From: Gemmatimonadota bacterium | GTDB lineage: Bacteria; Gemmatimonadota; Gemmatimonadetes; Gemmatimonadales; Gemmatimonadaceae | Assembly (NCBI GenBank): GCA_028287305.1 | Contig: JAQBPX010000014.1 | Coordinates: 349,672-413,671 of the forward strand | Direction of reading: 5' to 3' | Length of the DNA stretch: 64,000 bases | Shown here: positions 25,132-35,080 of the stretch, piece after piece | Layout: each line of letters starts with the position of its first letter | Position numbering within the stretch: the first letter of the stretch is position 1 | Position numbers and translations under genes: made by a program | The notes under the pieces: generated by a model | Told to the model about the DNA's origin: nothing | Seen by the model: only the letters and a program-made list of their open reading frames with translations | The model's database searches: none

Positions 25132-26940
25132 ATGCCAGACTCAAGCGTTCTGGGCCGCCTCCTTCCCTACTACCGGCCCTACCGCGCCAAGGTCGCCCTG
25201 GGCCTCGCCCTGGTAGTCGTTTCCTCGGCCCTCGCCTCCACGGTGCCCTGGCTGCTCCGCCTGGCCCTCGACGCGGTACGAAGCGGGGCTCCCCTCCGCC
25301 GGGTGTGGGCCCTTGGCGCCGGCATGATCGCCCTGGCCCTCGTGAGCGGATTCCTGCGCTACGTGATGCGCGAGCTGCTGAACGGCGTCAGCCGCTGGAT
25401 CGAGTACGACCTGCGGAATGACCTGTTCCAGCGCCTCTCCGCCCTCGACCAGGTGGCCTTCAACCGGCTCCGCACGGGCGAGATCATGGCGCGGCTCACC
25501 AACGACCTCGGCGCCGTCCGCATGGCGGTCGGACCGGCGATCATGTACCTCACGAACACGGTGGCGGGCGGCATCTTCGCGCTCGCCTTCATGCTCCGCA
25601 TCGACGCGCGGCTCACGCTGCTCGCGCTGATGCCCATGACGCTGCTCCCGGTGGCCACCGTCTGGCTCGGGCGTCGCATCCACGACCGCTTCGAGCGCGT
25701 GCAGGAGCACTTCGGCGACATGACGACCATGGCGCAGGAGAACCTGTCGGGCGTGCGCATCGTGCGCGCCTATCGCCAGGAACCGGCGGAGCGCGCGCGA
25801 TTCGACGCGATGAGCCGCGAGTACCTGGAGCGCAACATGGCGCTCGCTCGCCTCAGCGCCATCATGCACCCGGCGTTCGGGCTCCTCGCGGGGCTCGGCT
25901 TCGCGGTCGTGCTCTCCGCGGGCGGCGCGCTGGTGGTTCGCGGCTCGATCAGCGTGGGCGCCTTCGTCGCCTTCGGCATGTACCTGGGCATCCTCACCTG
26001 GCCGCTGATCGCCCTCGGTTGGGTCACCAACCTCTTCCAGCGCGGCGCCGCATCCATGACGCGGCTGCTCGACATCCTGGACGCCACCAGCGCCATCCAG
26101 GAGCCGGCCGCGCCACGAGCGCTTCCCCCCTCGACGGCTGGCCGGAGCATCGAGTTCCGGAATGTCGGCTTCCATTACCCCACGAGCGAGGGCGACGCCG
26201 CACGCTGGGTGCTGCGCGACGTCTCCTTCGTGGTGCCGGCCGGCGCTACGGTGGGCATCGTGGGCGCGACCGGGAGCGGGAAGAGTGCACTGCTGGACCT
26301 GGTCCCCCGGCTGTTCGATCCGCAGGAGGGGACGGTGCTGCTGGACGGCGTGCCCGTGCGCGACATCCCACTCGCGGCGCTACGCCGCGAAATCGGTTAC
26401 GTGCCCCAGGAGAGCTTTCTCTTCGGGGAGACCATCGAGCAGAACCTCGGCTATGGCGCGCCGTCGCTCGAGGAAGGCCGCTGGGCGGCGGGCGTCGCGC
26501 AGCTCACCGATACCATCGCCGGCTTTCCCGGAGGATGGCAGACGGTGCTGGGGGAGCGCGGGATCAACCTTTCCGGGGGCCAGAAGCAGCGCGCGGCCAT
26601 CGCGCGCGGCCTGGCCCGGCGCCCAGCCATCGTGCTGCTGGACGACGCGCTCTCCGCGGTGGACACGCACACCGAGGCGGAGATCCTTCGCACCCTCGGC
26701 ACGGCGCTCGCCGGCCGGACCGCCGTCATCGCCAGCCACCGCGTGAGCGCCATCCGTCACGCGGCGTTCATCATCGTGCTCGACCAGGGGCGCGTGGTCG
26801 AGCGCGGCACCCACCCGGAGCTGCTCGCCCTGCGCGGCCGGTACTGGTCGCTGCTCAGCCGCCAGCGGCTGGAGGAGGCGCTCGACGAGGGAAACCTTTC
26901 ATTGGCAGTGGCCGAAACAGAGGGTAGTATTGAGTCATGA
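25132..26940 (+). CDS. ABC transporter, fused permease and ATPase (MsbA/LmrA-like exporter)
   Basis: This half-transporter should dimerise in the inner membrane and export a lipophilic or drug-like substrate; the substrate cannot be read. Six membrane helices fill about 1-320 and the ATPase about 335-585, with Walker A GATGSGKSALLD, signature LSGGQKQRAAIARGL, Walker B AIVLLDDALSAVD and the switch His in ASHRVSAIRH. I use the ATG at 25132 because GAAGG lies 8 bases upstream; an ATG at 25117 in the same frame adds five residues and has no ribosome site. The stop overlaps the histidine kinase start (ATGA). A TATGAT at 25108-25113 may be the -10 element. Confidence 0.92.
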   Translation: MPDSSVLGRLLPYYRPYRAKVALGLALVVVSSALASTVPWLLRLALDAVRSGAPLRRVWALGAGMIALALVSGFLRYVMRELLNGVSRWIEYDLRNDLFQRLSALDQVAFNRLRTGEIMARLTNDLGAVRMAVGPAIMYLTNTVAGGIFALAFMLRIDARLTLLALMPMTLLPVATVWLGRRIHDRFERVQEHFGDMTTMAQENLSGVRIVRAYRQEPAERARFDAMSREYLERNMALARLSAIMHPAFGLLAGLGFAVVLSAGGALVVRGSISVGAFVAFGMYLGILTWPLIALGWVTNLFQRGAASMTRLLDILDATSAIQEPAAPRALPPSTAGRSIEFRNVGFHYPTSEGDAARWVLRDVSFVVPAGATVGIVGATGSGKSALLDLVPRLFDPQEGTVLLDGVPVRDIPLAALRREIGYVPQESFLFGETIEQNLGYGAPSLEEGRWAAGVAQLTDTIAGFPGGWQTVLGERGINLSGGQKQRAAIARGLARRPAIVLLDDALSAVDTHTEAEILRTLGTALAGRTAVIASHRVSAIRHAAFIIVLDQGRVVERGTHPELLALRGRYWSLLSRQRLEEALDEGNLSLAVAETEGSIES

Positions 26941-27764
26941 GTCGCGTCGAGACCGCAAGTGCCCCGCTGTCGCAGCGTCCCGTGACGGACGCCGCGTTTG
27001 CCGCACTCGAGGCGCAGTATCGTGAGGCGCTCGAGGAGATCGCCGACCTGCGCGCGCGCGATGGGCTGAAGACGCAGTTCCTCGCGAACATCTCGCACGA
27101 CCTCCGCACTCCGCTCACCGCGGTGGTGACGCACGCCGAGATCCTGCGTGACGGCATTCTTGGCACGCTCACCGACCGGCAGCTCGAGAGCGTCGCCGGC
27201 ATCATCGGCGGCGGCCGGCAGCTGCTCAACCAGGTGGGCGAGATCCTCACCTACGCGCGCGGCGCGGCCAACCAGCTCACGCTCAACCCGTCACGCTTCC
27301 ACATCACCGACGTCATCGAGCAGATGCGCGGCCTCAGCGAGTCGCTGCTCGCCAAGAAGGGCATCTCGCTCGAGGTGCGCGCCAGCCGCTCACTTCCGGA
27401 GGTGGCCGCGGATCGCGAGAAGGTGGGCCACGTGATCGGGAACCTCTTCGGCAACGCGATCTCGTTCACCCCGGTGGGCGGGCGTGTCTGGATTGCAGCC
27501 TCGATGAACGAAACGCCCGCCGGCCGCGAGATGCTGGTGGAAGTGGGAGACAGCGGCATCGGAATCGCGTCAGAGCATCATGAGCTGATCTTCCGGGAGT
27601 TCGCGCAGGTCGATTCTTCGCCCTCTCGCTCGCACCATGGCACGGGCCTTGGTCTCACCATCGCCCGGAAGCTCGTGGAACTGCATCACGGACGCATCTG
27701 GGTGGAGAGCGACCTTGGAACCGGCAGCCGTTTCTTCTTCACGATCCCCTCAGCCGACGGCTGA
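26937..27764 (+). CDS. Small histidine kinase without a sensor domain
   Basis: The 275-residue protein consists of a short N-terminal helical segment, a HisKA domain with His54 in NISHDLRTPL, and a HATPase_c domain (NLFGNAISFTP, GDSGIGIA, GTGLGLTIARKL). It has no membrane helix, PAS or GAF domain, so the signal probably arrives through a partner protein. It is translationally coupled to the ABC exporter (ATGA) and overlaps the receiver protein gene that follows, suggesting a three-gene unit linking transport and signalling. Confidence 0.9.
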   Translation: MSRVETASAPLSQRPVTDAAFAALEAQYREALEEIADLRARDGLKTQFLANISHDLRTPLTAVVTHAEILRDGILGTLTDRQLESVAGIIGGGRQLLNQVGEILTYARGAANQLTLNPSRFHITDVIEQMRGLSESLLAKKGISLEVRASRSLPEVAADREKVGHVIGNLFGNAISFTPVGGRVWIAASMNETPAGREMLVEVGDSGIGIASEHHELIFREFAQVDSSPSRSHHGTGLGLTIARKLVELHHGRIWVESDLGTGSRFFFTIPSADG

Positions 27765-28125
27765 GCGACGGCATGTCCTCGTGGTCGAGGACAATGACCT
27801 GGTGAGCGGCGCACTTCGCGTGCTCTTCGAGGAGACCGGTCGACGCGTCACGGTGGCGGGCACGGCGGCCGCCGCCGTCAGCGCCGCCACGCGCGAGAAC
27901 GTCGACCTCATGCTGCTCGACCTCACGCTCCCCGACGGCGACGGGCTGGGCGCGCTCGAGGAGCTGCGCGTCACGCATCACCTCCCGCGCATCACGGTCG
28001 CCCTCACGGGGCGGGACGAGCCCGCAGTGAGCGAGCGCTGCCGCGCTGCGGGGTGCACCGACGTGCTGCTCAAGCCGGTTCCGCTGCGCGAGCTGCTGCG
28101 GCGCTCGGCGGAGTGGCTCGACTAG
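27715..28125 (+). CDS. Single-domain response regulator (receiver only)
   Basis: The receiver domain shows the acidic pair in VVEDND, the phospho-acceptor Asp in LMLLDLTLPDGDG (Asp69 if translation starts at TTG 27715), Thr in VALTGRD and Lys in VLLKPVP. There is no output domain, so it acts by protein contact or as a phosphorelay step. No ATG fits: the nearest in frame (27637) would overlap the kinase by 128 bases. The TTG at 27715 has GGAGAG a few bases upstream and a 50-base overlap, so I prefer it. Its stop codon interlocks with that of ccdA in a CTAG. Confidence 0.8.
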   Translation: MEPAAVSSSRSPQPTAERRHVLVVEDNDLVSGALRVLFEETGRRVTVAGTAAAAVSAATRENVDLMLLDLTLPDGDGLGALEELRVTHHLPRITVALTGRDEPAVSERCRAAGCTDVLLKPVPLRELLRRSAEWLD

Positions 28126-28850
28126 AGCCGGGCGCGCAGGAAATCGGGCGTCGCCTGTTGCAGCATTCGCGTGAGTACCGTCAGCTGGCCTGACAGCAGC
28201 AGCAGGCCGACGACGAGCAGCAGGACCCCCGCGATGCGATTCACCCACTGCACGCGCGCGCGATGGCGCTTGAGCGCCCCGAGGAACTGCTCCACCGCCA
28301 CGGCGCTCAGCAGGAAGGGCACGGCCAGCCCCGCGGAGTAGGCACCGAGCAGGCGCAGCCCGCGACCGAAGTCCGCCTCGGTCGCGGTATAGCTGAGGAT
28401 GCCGCCGAGGATCGGCCCGATGCACGGTGACCATCCCGCCGCGAACGCCGCCCCCACGAACACGGTGCCGAGCAGGCCGAGCGGCTTGTTCGCCAGGTGC
28501 ACGCGCCGGTCGCGATCGAGCGCTCCCATCCTTACGATCCCAAGCAGGTACAGCGCGAAGACCACGAGCAGCACCCCGCCGATGCGGCTCAGCCACTCTC
28601 GATACGCAAAGAACAGCCGTCCGAGCGCCGACGCGGTGGCGCCGAGCAGCAGGAAGACGGCGCTGAACCCGATGACGAACAGCAACGCGTGCAGCAGCGT
28701 CGTGCGTCGCGAGCGCTGCACCTCGTCCAGGTCCATGCCCGTGACGAAGGTGAGGTAGCTCGGGATGAGTGGCAGCACGCACGGCGACAGGAAGCTGAGC
28801 AGCCCGGCCGTGAAAGCCAGCGTGACGCCGAGCGTGACGGTGGGCTCCAT
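28122..28850 (-). CDS. ccdA: Cytochrome c biogenesis / thiol-disulfide transport protein
   Basis: CcdA moves reducing equivalents across the inner membrane to periplasmic thiol oxidoreductases used in cytochrome c maturation. The 242-residue protein has six membrane helices and the two conserved Cys-Pro motifs, SFLSPCVLPLIPSYL near the N terminus and AAGWSPCIGPILGG near residue 150. I use the ATG at 28848-28850, just after the fur stop, because it begins at the first helix. It closes a leftward unit with fur, a small unknown and the TIGR00300 gene. No thioredoxin-like partner is adjacent. Confidence 0.9.
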   Translation of the reverse strand: MEPTVTLGVTLAFTAGLLSFLSPCVLPLIPSYLTFVTGMDLDEVQRSRRTTLLHALLFVIGFSAVFLLLGATASALGRLFFAYREWLSRIGGVLLVVFALYLLGIVRMGALDRDRRVHLANKPLGLLGTVFVGAAFAAGWSPCIGPILGGILSYTATEADFGRGLRLLGAYSAGLAVPFLLSAVAVEQFLGALKRHRARVQWVNRIAGVLLLVVGLLLLSGQLTVLTRMLQQATPDFLRARL

Positions 28851-28851
28851 G

Positions 28852-29295
28852 TCAGCGCGCCCGCTCGCCGGCGCCGTGAGCCAGGCAATCGGCACAGAGC
28901 CCGCGAATCTCCAGGCGGTGGCCCTGGCGCGTGAAGCCGTTCGATTCCGCGATGAGCGTGGTCATCCGGTCGAGGCGCTCGTCGCGAAACTCGCGCACCA
29001 CGCCGCACGAGGCGCAGATCAGGTGCTCGTGCTGCGGAATGTCGCGCGCGGGCTCGAAGCGGCGGAACCCCTCGCCGAAGTCGCGCTCGACCACCAGCCC
29101 GCTGGTCACGAGCAGGTCGAGCGTGCGATACACCGTCGCCGTGGCGGCGCGAATGGATCGGGACTCGAGGTCGCGCGAGATCTCCTCGGCCGACAGGTGG
29201 CGGTCGGACGACAGGAGCACCTCCGCGATGGCGAGCCGTTGCGCGGTGACCGGAAGGCTGTGCTCCCGCAGGTACGCCGCGAAGGGCGCGGTCAC
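28852..29295 (-). CDS. fur: Fur-family metal-responsive repressor
   Basis: The 147-residue DNA-binding protein has a winged helix (about 15-75, LPVTAQRLAIAEVLL, ATVYRTLDLL) and a dimerisation/metal domain with HEHLICASCG and GLCADC, which form the structural zinc site. Members sense iron, zinc, manganese or peroxide; residues here do not decide which. It is translationally coupled to the small protein upstream (ATGA) and followed directly by ccdA. An autoregulatory Fur box is not evident nearby. The symbol refers to the family. Confidence 0.88.
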   Translation of the reverse strand: MTAPFAAYLREHSLPVTAQRLAIAEVLLSSDRHLSAEEISRDLESRSIRAATATVYRTLDLLVTSGLVVERDFGEGFRRFEPARDIPQHEHLICASCGVVREFRDERLDRMTTLIAESNGFTRQGHRLEIRGLCADCLAHGAGERAR

Positions 29296-29675
29296 GCCGC
29301 CGGCGCGGCGGTGAAGCGGGCCATCGCCCGGAACTCGTCGCCGTCGAGGCGGATCGCCTCGTCCGTCTCGCCGGCGCGGCGCTGCACGCCGCGCACCACC
29401 ACGTCCACCGTGAGGAGGGGCGCGTCGGCTTCATCCACCACGGACATCTCCCACTTCCCGCGGTCGAGGCCCTTGAGGGTGTGGCGATAGTGCGCCGTGT
29501 AGACGGTGTGTCGCTGCTCCACGGACTCGCTGGTGGCCGGCTCCAGCGCGACCACCGCGACGCCGCTCTCGGTGCCGCCCTGACGGATCGGCGCGAAGAG
29601 GTGCACCTCCACGACGCGCTCGGCGGGAAGCCGCGTGGCGATGTCGTGGAGGAATCGCTCCTGGGTCTCGGTCAT
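29292..29675 (-). CDS. Small conserved-looking protein of unknown function
   Basis: The 127-residue product is acidic-basic mixed and mostly beta-stranded (VVEVHLFAPIRQGGTESGVAVVALE, HTVYTAHYRHTLKGLDRGKWEM). It has no signal peptide, membrane helix or metal motif. Both ends overlap neighbours by 4 bases (TIGR00300 gene upstream, fur downstream), so its expression is locked to them. I do not recognise a family. The start is the ATG at 29673-29675. Confidence 0.7.
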   Translation of the reverse strand: MTETQERFLHDIATRLPAERVVEVHLFAPIRQGGTESGVAVVALEPATSESVEQRHTVYTAHYRHTLKGLDRGKWEMSVVDEADAPLLTVDVVVRGVQRRAGETDEAIRLDGDEFRAMARFTAAPAA

Positions 29676-30781
29676 AGCTCGCGCTCCACGTAGAGCCGGA
29701 GGATGTGCATGAAGTCCTGTGCGTTGGTGACGACGCCGAACGCCTGGTGCGTCCCGCGATCCTTCAGCTTGCTCACCACGAACTCCGAGGAGTCCACGCA
29801 GATGGTCGTGAGCTCGCGCATGGTCCCGTCGGCCTCGGTGAAGAAGGCCGGCAGCATGTTGCCGGTGGCGATGGCGTGGAGCGCCGTGGCGATGAGGATG
29901 GACATCGTCGCCTTGATCGTATGCGCGCGCATCGCGTCCTGCGCCTGCAGCATGTCGGTGATCACGCCGGGCAGCGGGCCGTCGTCGCGGATGGACGCGG
30001 TGAGCACGTAGGGAACGCGCCGGGTGACGCACGCGTGCATGATGCCGTCCTTGATGATCCCGAGCTCCACCGCCTTCTCGATCGAGCCCGCCGCGCGCAC
30101 GCGGTTGATCGCGCGCATGTGCAGGCCGTGGCCACCCACCGATGCCTCGCCGCTGCCCGTCATGCCGAGGGTGGTGCCGAAGATCGACGCCTCGATGTCG
30201 TGCACCGCCACGGCGTTGCCGGCCAGCAGCGCGCCCACGAATCCCTGCTCCACGAACCAGGTCATGTCGGCGCGCGCGCGCGAGTGCACCAGCGCGGGGC
30301 CGGTGACCCACACCACGTAGCCGCCGCGATCACGCTCCTCGAGGAGCAGCCGCGCCATCTGCGCGTAGTCGATCGGCTTCTCGCGCGAGACCTCGCTCGC
30401 CATGAACTTGAATTCGTGGTCGGCCTCGCCACCCATCAGGTTCGTGTGGACGAAGATTCCCTCGCTGCCATTCTCTGCCTGGCCCACCGCCACCAGGTCA
30501 CCGCGCATCAGCCGGCGACCCTCGCGAACCCAGACGTCGCCGTTGTGGTCGAGCAGCAGCCCCGAATCCATGCGGGGCTCGCGCGGCGTCTTCCAGGTGC
30601 CACCGACCTTCACGTACGTGGGCAGGTTGGTGGTCGAGAAGAAGCCTTCGGGAAAGACGCCGTCACTCGGGGCCGCCACGAAGGTGGCGTCGGGTGCACT
30701 GGTGAAGCGCGGACCGGAGAGGTCGGGAGGGGCGATGATCGTCACCCCTGAAATCTGGCCGGAAGCCGTAGTGGGCATCAA
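29672..30781 (-). CDS. TIGR00300 / LOR-SDH-domain protein (ornithine cyclodeaminase-like)
   Basis: The 369-residue protein matches by motif the family first called the LOR/SDH bifunctional-enzyme conserved region. The marks are GPALVHSRA, GALLAGNAVAVHDIEASIFGT, AGSIEKAVELGIIKDGIM, SIRDDGPLPGVITD, ATALHAIATGNMLP and a final Rossmann strand TICVDSSEFVVSKLKDRG. Archaeal and cyanobacterial members act as ornithine cyclodeaminases using NAD; this activity is plausible but unproven here. The N-terminal 100 residues (beta-rich) match the extra domain of that family. The gene heads a four-gene unit with fur and ccdA, 18 bases after priA. No arginine or proline genes are adjacent. Confidence 0.75.
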   Translation of the reverse strand: MMPTTASGQISGVTIIAPPDLSGPRFTSAPDATFVAAPSDGVFPEGFFSTTNLPTYVKVGGTWKTPREPRMDSGLLLDHNGDVWVREGRRLMRGDLVAVGQAENGSEGIFVHTNLMGGEADHEFKFMASEVSREKPIDYAQMARLLLEERDRGGYVVWVTGPALVHSRARADMTWFVEQGFVGALLAGNAVAVHDIEASIFGTTLGMTGSGEASVGGHGLHMRAINRVRAAGSIEKAVELGIIKDGIMHACVTRRVPYVLTASIRDDGPLPGVITDMLQAQDAMRAHTIKATMSILIATALHAIATGNMLPAFFTEADGTMRELTTICVDSSEFVVSKLKDRGTHQAFGVVTNAQDFMHILRLYVEREL

Positions 30782-30799
30782 GGCGCGATGCCCACGTAT

Positions 30800-33046
30800 T
30801 CACATCAGGTTTACCGGGTCCCGGTCCAGCGTCACGCGAAGCCCCGCCCGGTTGGGCACCTCGAAGCGCTGCAGGAAGTAGCGGCATACGCGCGTCAGCT
30901 CCGTGGCGTTGGCGCTCTTCAGCAGCAGGTGCCAGCGCCAGCGGGTCTTGAGGCGCTCCACGGGGCAGGGCGCGGGTCCCACCATGATCACGTCGCCGAT
31001 TCGCTGCTTCACCAGCAGCCGGCCGATCCACGCCGCCACGCCGGACGCCAGCTCCTCGGTGGCCGCCTCGGTGGTGCCGCTGAGGACCACGTTCACCAGG
31101 CGGACGTTGGGGGGATAGGTGGGATGCCTGCGTCCGTCGAGCTCCTGTCGCACGAAGCCGTGATAGTCGTGCGTCACGGCGCAGCGAACCGCGTGGTGCG
31201 ATGGAGCGCGCGTCTGGATCAGCACTTCCCCGCCCTTCGGCCCGCGTCCGGCCCGCCCCGCCACCTGGGCCAGCAGCTGGAAGCAGCGCTCGGAGGCCCG
31301 GAAATCCGGCAAGTTGATGCCGATGTCGGCGTCCACCACCCCCACCAGCGTCACGTTGGGAAAGTCGAGCCCCTTCGCGATCATCTGCGTCCCGAGCAGG
31401 ATGTCGATCTCGCCCGCACCCATGCGATCGAGGATCTCGGTGTGGGCCCACTTGCCGCTCGTGGTGTCCACGTCCATGCGCGCGATGCGCGCGGATGGAT
31501 AGCGCTCTCCCAGCAGGCGCTCCACCTGCTGCGTGCCCAGCCCCTTCTGCTTCACCAGCTTCTCTCCGCAGCGCGCGCAGGTGGCGCGCGGCTCCTCCGC
31601 ATGCAGGCAGTAGTGGCAGACCAGCCGCTCGGGTGAGCGATGGTAGGTCAGGCTGATGCTGCAGTCGCGGCAGGTGGCGACGTCACCGCAACCCGCGCAC
31701 TGCACGAATGAGGCGTATCCCCGGCGATTGAGGAGCAGGATGCTTTGTTCGCCTCGCTCGAGGCGCGCCGCGAGCGCAGCCTCCAGCCTGGGCGTGAGCA
31801 CGGTGCGCGTGAAGAACGCCTCGGCCGGCTCCTGCGGGTCGCGCGGAATGGTGCGCAGGTCCACGATCTCCACCTTCGGCAGCTGCGCTCCGCCAGCCCG
31901 CTCCGGAAGCGTGAGCAGGGTGTACTTGCCACTCGCGGCATTCACCCAGCTCTCGAGCCCGGGCGTCGCGCTGCCGAGCACCACCACCGCGCCCTCGGCG
32001 CGCGCGCGGACGATGGCCACCTCGCGCGCGTGATAGCGGGGAGACTCGCCCTGCTTGTAGCTGGACTCGTGCTCCTCGTCCACCACGATCGCGCCGAGGT
32101 TCGCGATAGGCGCGAAGATAGCCGAGCGTGCGCCCACCGCGATGCGCTTGTCGCCACGCTGGAGCGCCTGCCATTCGTCGTACCGCTCGCCGTCGGAGAG
32201 CGCGCTGTGCAGCACCGCGATGCTGTTGCCGAACACGGCCCGGAAGCGGTCCACCGCCTGCGGCGTGAGCGCGATTTCCGGCACCAGCACGATCGCGCCC
32301 TGCCCGCGCGCGATCACCGTCTTGAGGAACTCGATGTAGACGAGCGTCTTGCCGCTTCCCGTCACGCCGTGCAAGAGGAATACGTCGCCCTTGTTCGCGG
32401 CCGCCAGCGCGGCAATGGCCTGCTCCTGCGCGGCGCTCGGCACGTGCGTGGTGGGCGCCTGCGCGGCGCGGCGGGCGAACGGGTCGCGGGCGACGGTCTC
32501 GCCCTCCACCACCACCATGCTCCGCGCCACCAGCCCCTTGAGCACGGAGGGCGAGAAGTGCATGCGCTCCAGCAGCAGCTCGAGCGGCGCGCGGCCACCC
32601 AGCTGCTCCACCAGCTCGAAGAGCGCGCGCTGCTGCGGCGCTCGCGCGAAGAAGGCGTCGCGCTGCTGCAGTGACGGCAGTTCCCCGGACTGCACCACCA
32701 CCCGCCGCTCCTTCACGTGCGGCACGGGCGCGCCGGCGCCGGTGAGGAGTGCGGGCAGGATGGTTCGCAGCACGATGCCGATCGGCACCACGTAGTAATC
32801 CGCGATCCACGTGGACAGCGCGAGCAGGCTCTCGCTCACCAGCGGTGCCGCATCCGGCACCGCGAGCACCGACTTGAGCTTCAGCCCCTCCTTCGCCGTG
32901 CCCTCACCCACCACAATCCCGATTTCCTTCCGCCCACGCACCGGCACGAGCACGCGCTGCCCGCGCACGGCCGACTGGCCCTCGGCCAGGGCGTACGTGA
33001 AGGTGCGGAAGAGCGGAAGCGGAAGCGCGACGTCGACGAGGGTCAC
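30800..33046 (-). CDS. priA: Primosomal protein N' (replication restart helicase)
   Basis: PriA recognises abandoned replication forks and reloads the replisome. The 748-residue protein has an N-terminal fork-binding region (VALPLPLFRTFTYAL), then helicase motifs: Walker A GVTGSGKTLVY, DEEH box (VVDEEHESSYKQ), GSATP, and a zinc-binding insert of four Cys pairs (CAGC..CRDC..CHYC..CARC). The C-terminal motifs QMIAKGLDFPNVTLV and QVAGRAGRG are intact. It lies 9 bases after the epimerase gene on the same strand. Length is that of typical PriA. Confidence 0.95.
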   Translation of the reverse strand: MTLVDVALPLPLFRTFTYALAEGQSAVRGQRVLVPVRGRKEIGIVVGEGTAKEGLKLKSVLAVPDAAPLVSESLLALSTWIADYYVVPIGIVLRTILPALLTGAGAPVPHVKERRVVVQSGELPSLQQRDAFFARAPQQRALFELVEQLGGRAPLELLLERMHFSPSVLKGLVARSMVVVEGETVARDPFARRAAQAPTTHVPSAAQEQAIAALAAANKGDVFLLHGVTGSGKTLVYIEFLKTVIARGQGAIVLVPEIALTPQAVDRFRAVFGNSIAVLHSALSDGERYDEWQALQRGDKRIAVGARSAIFAPIANLGAIVVDEEHESSYKQGESPRYHAREVAIVRARAEGAVVVLGSATPGLESWVNAASGKYTLLTLPERAGGAQLPKVEIVDLRTIPRDPQEPAEAFFTRTVLTPRLEAALAARLERGEQSILLLNRRGYASFVQCAGCGDVATCRDCSISLTYHRSPERLVCHYCLHAEEPRATCARCGEKLVKQKGLGTQQVERLLGERYPSARIARMDVDTTSGKWAHTEILDRMGAGEIDILLGTQMIAKGLDFPNVTLVGVVDADIGINLPDFRASERCFQLLAQVAGRAGRGPKGGEVLIQTRAPSHHAVRCAVTHDYHGFVRQELDGRRHPTYPPNVRLVNVVLSGTTEAATEELASGVAAWIGRLLVKQRIGDVIMVGPAPCPVERLKTRWRWHLLLKSANATELTRVCRYFLQRFEVPNRAGLRVTLDRDPVNLM

Positions 33047-33055
33047 GCCTGAAAG

Positions 33056-34074
33056 CTAGCGCCTGGTCACTCCCAGGCCGGGCGTGGTGGGCAGCACGAT
33101 GACGCCCCGCTCGATGGTCGCGCCCGCGAAGGGATCATCCGCCAGGAGCGCGGCGCCATCGAGGTCCGCGCAGTCGAGGAGCGGCGCGAGGTGCGCCGAT
33201 GCCGTGATGGCCAGGCTCGACTCGATCATGCAGCCGCACATCACCAGCATGTCGTGCGCGCGCGCCGTGGCGATGATCTTCAGCGCCTCCCGCAGCCCGC
33301 CGCACTTCGCGAGCTTGAGGTTCACGCCATCCACGATGCCCGCCAGCTTCGCGACGTCGGCGGCCACGAGGCACGATTCATCGGCGATGATCGGCAGCGG
33401 CGAGCGCTCGCGAACGAACCGCAGGCCTTCCAGGTCGTGCGCGGGGAGCGGCTGCTCCACGAACTCCACGCCGAAGTCCATCAGCATGTCGATCATGCCG
33501 AGCGCCTGCTTGGCCGACCACGCGGCGTTCGCGTCCACGCGCAGGACCTTGTCGGGCGCGGCCTCGCGCACCACGCGCACGATCTCCTCGTCGTGGTCCG
33601 ACCCGAGCTTGACCTTGAGCACCGGGTAGGGTTCCGCCTCGGCCAGCTTGCGGCGGAGTTCGTCCTCGTCCGCCGCGATGGCGATCGTGAAGCTCGAGAG
33701 TGGGGCGGCGGCCGGGTCGAGTCCCCACAGCTTCCAGAGGGGCACGCCAAGGCGCTTCGCGGCCAGGTCGTGGAACGCCATGCTGATCGCGCTCTTCACC
33801 GAGCCGTTCAGCCGTAGCGCCGCGTTCATTGCCGGCTCGAGCGCCTCGAGGCTCCACGCATCCGCCGCCTCGACCACCGGGCGCAGTCGCTCGATCGCGT
33901 GCAGGGCGCCGTCGGTGGTCTCGCCGTAGAAGCGGTTCGGCGCCGCCTCGCCCCACCCCTCGGCGCCATCCTTGTCGGTGACCCGCACGAACACCGTGCG
34001 ATAGTCGCTCGCGCCGCCGCGGGCGATGACGAAGGGATGCTTCGTGCGAAGCGTGAGGACCTCGGCGTGAAGCT

Positions 34075-34078
<4 letters not shown>
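33056..34078 (-). CDS. Dipeptide epimerase (L-Ala-D/L-Glu type), enolase superfamily
   Basis: This cytoplasmic enzyme should epimerise dipeptides such as L-Ala-D-Glu released from peptidoglycan, through a metal-stabilised enolate. The 340-residue barrel shows the catalytic KxK pair (VLKVKLG), the metal ligands in RVDANAAW, FVEQPLP and IIADES, and the final Lys in NLKLAKCGG. The ATG overlaps the kinase stop (ATGA). Dipeptide specificity comes from family similarity; other enolase-superfamily activities are possible. Cell-wall recycling would fit anmK-murQ elsewhere in the window. Confidence 0.85.
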
Positions 34079-35079
<1,001 letters not shown>

Positions 35080-35080
35080 G

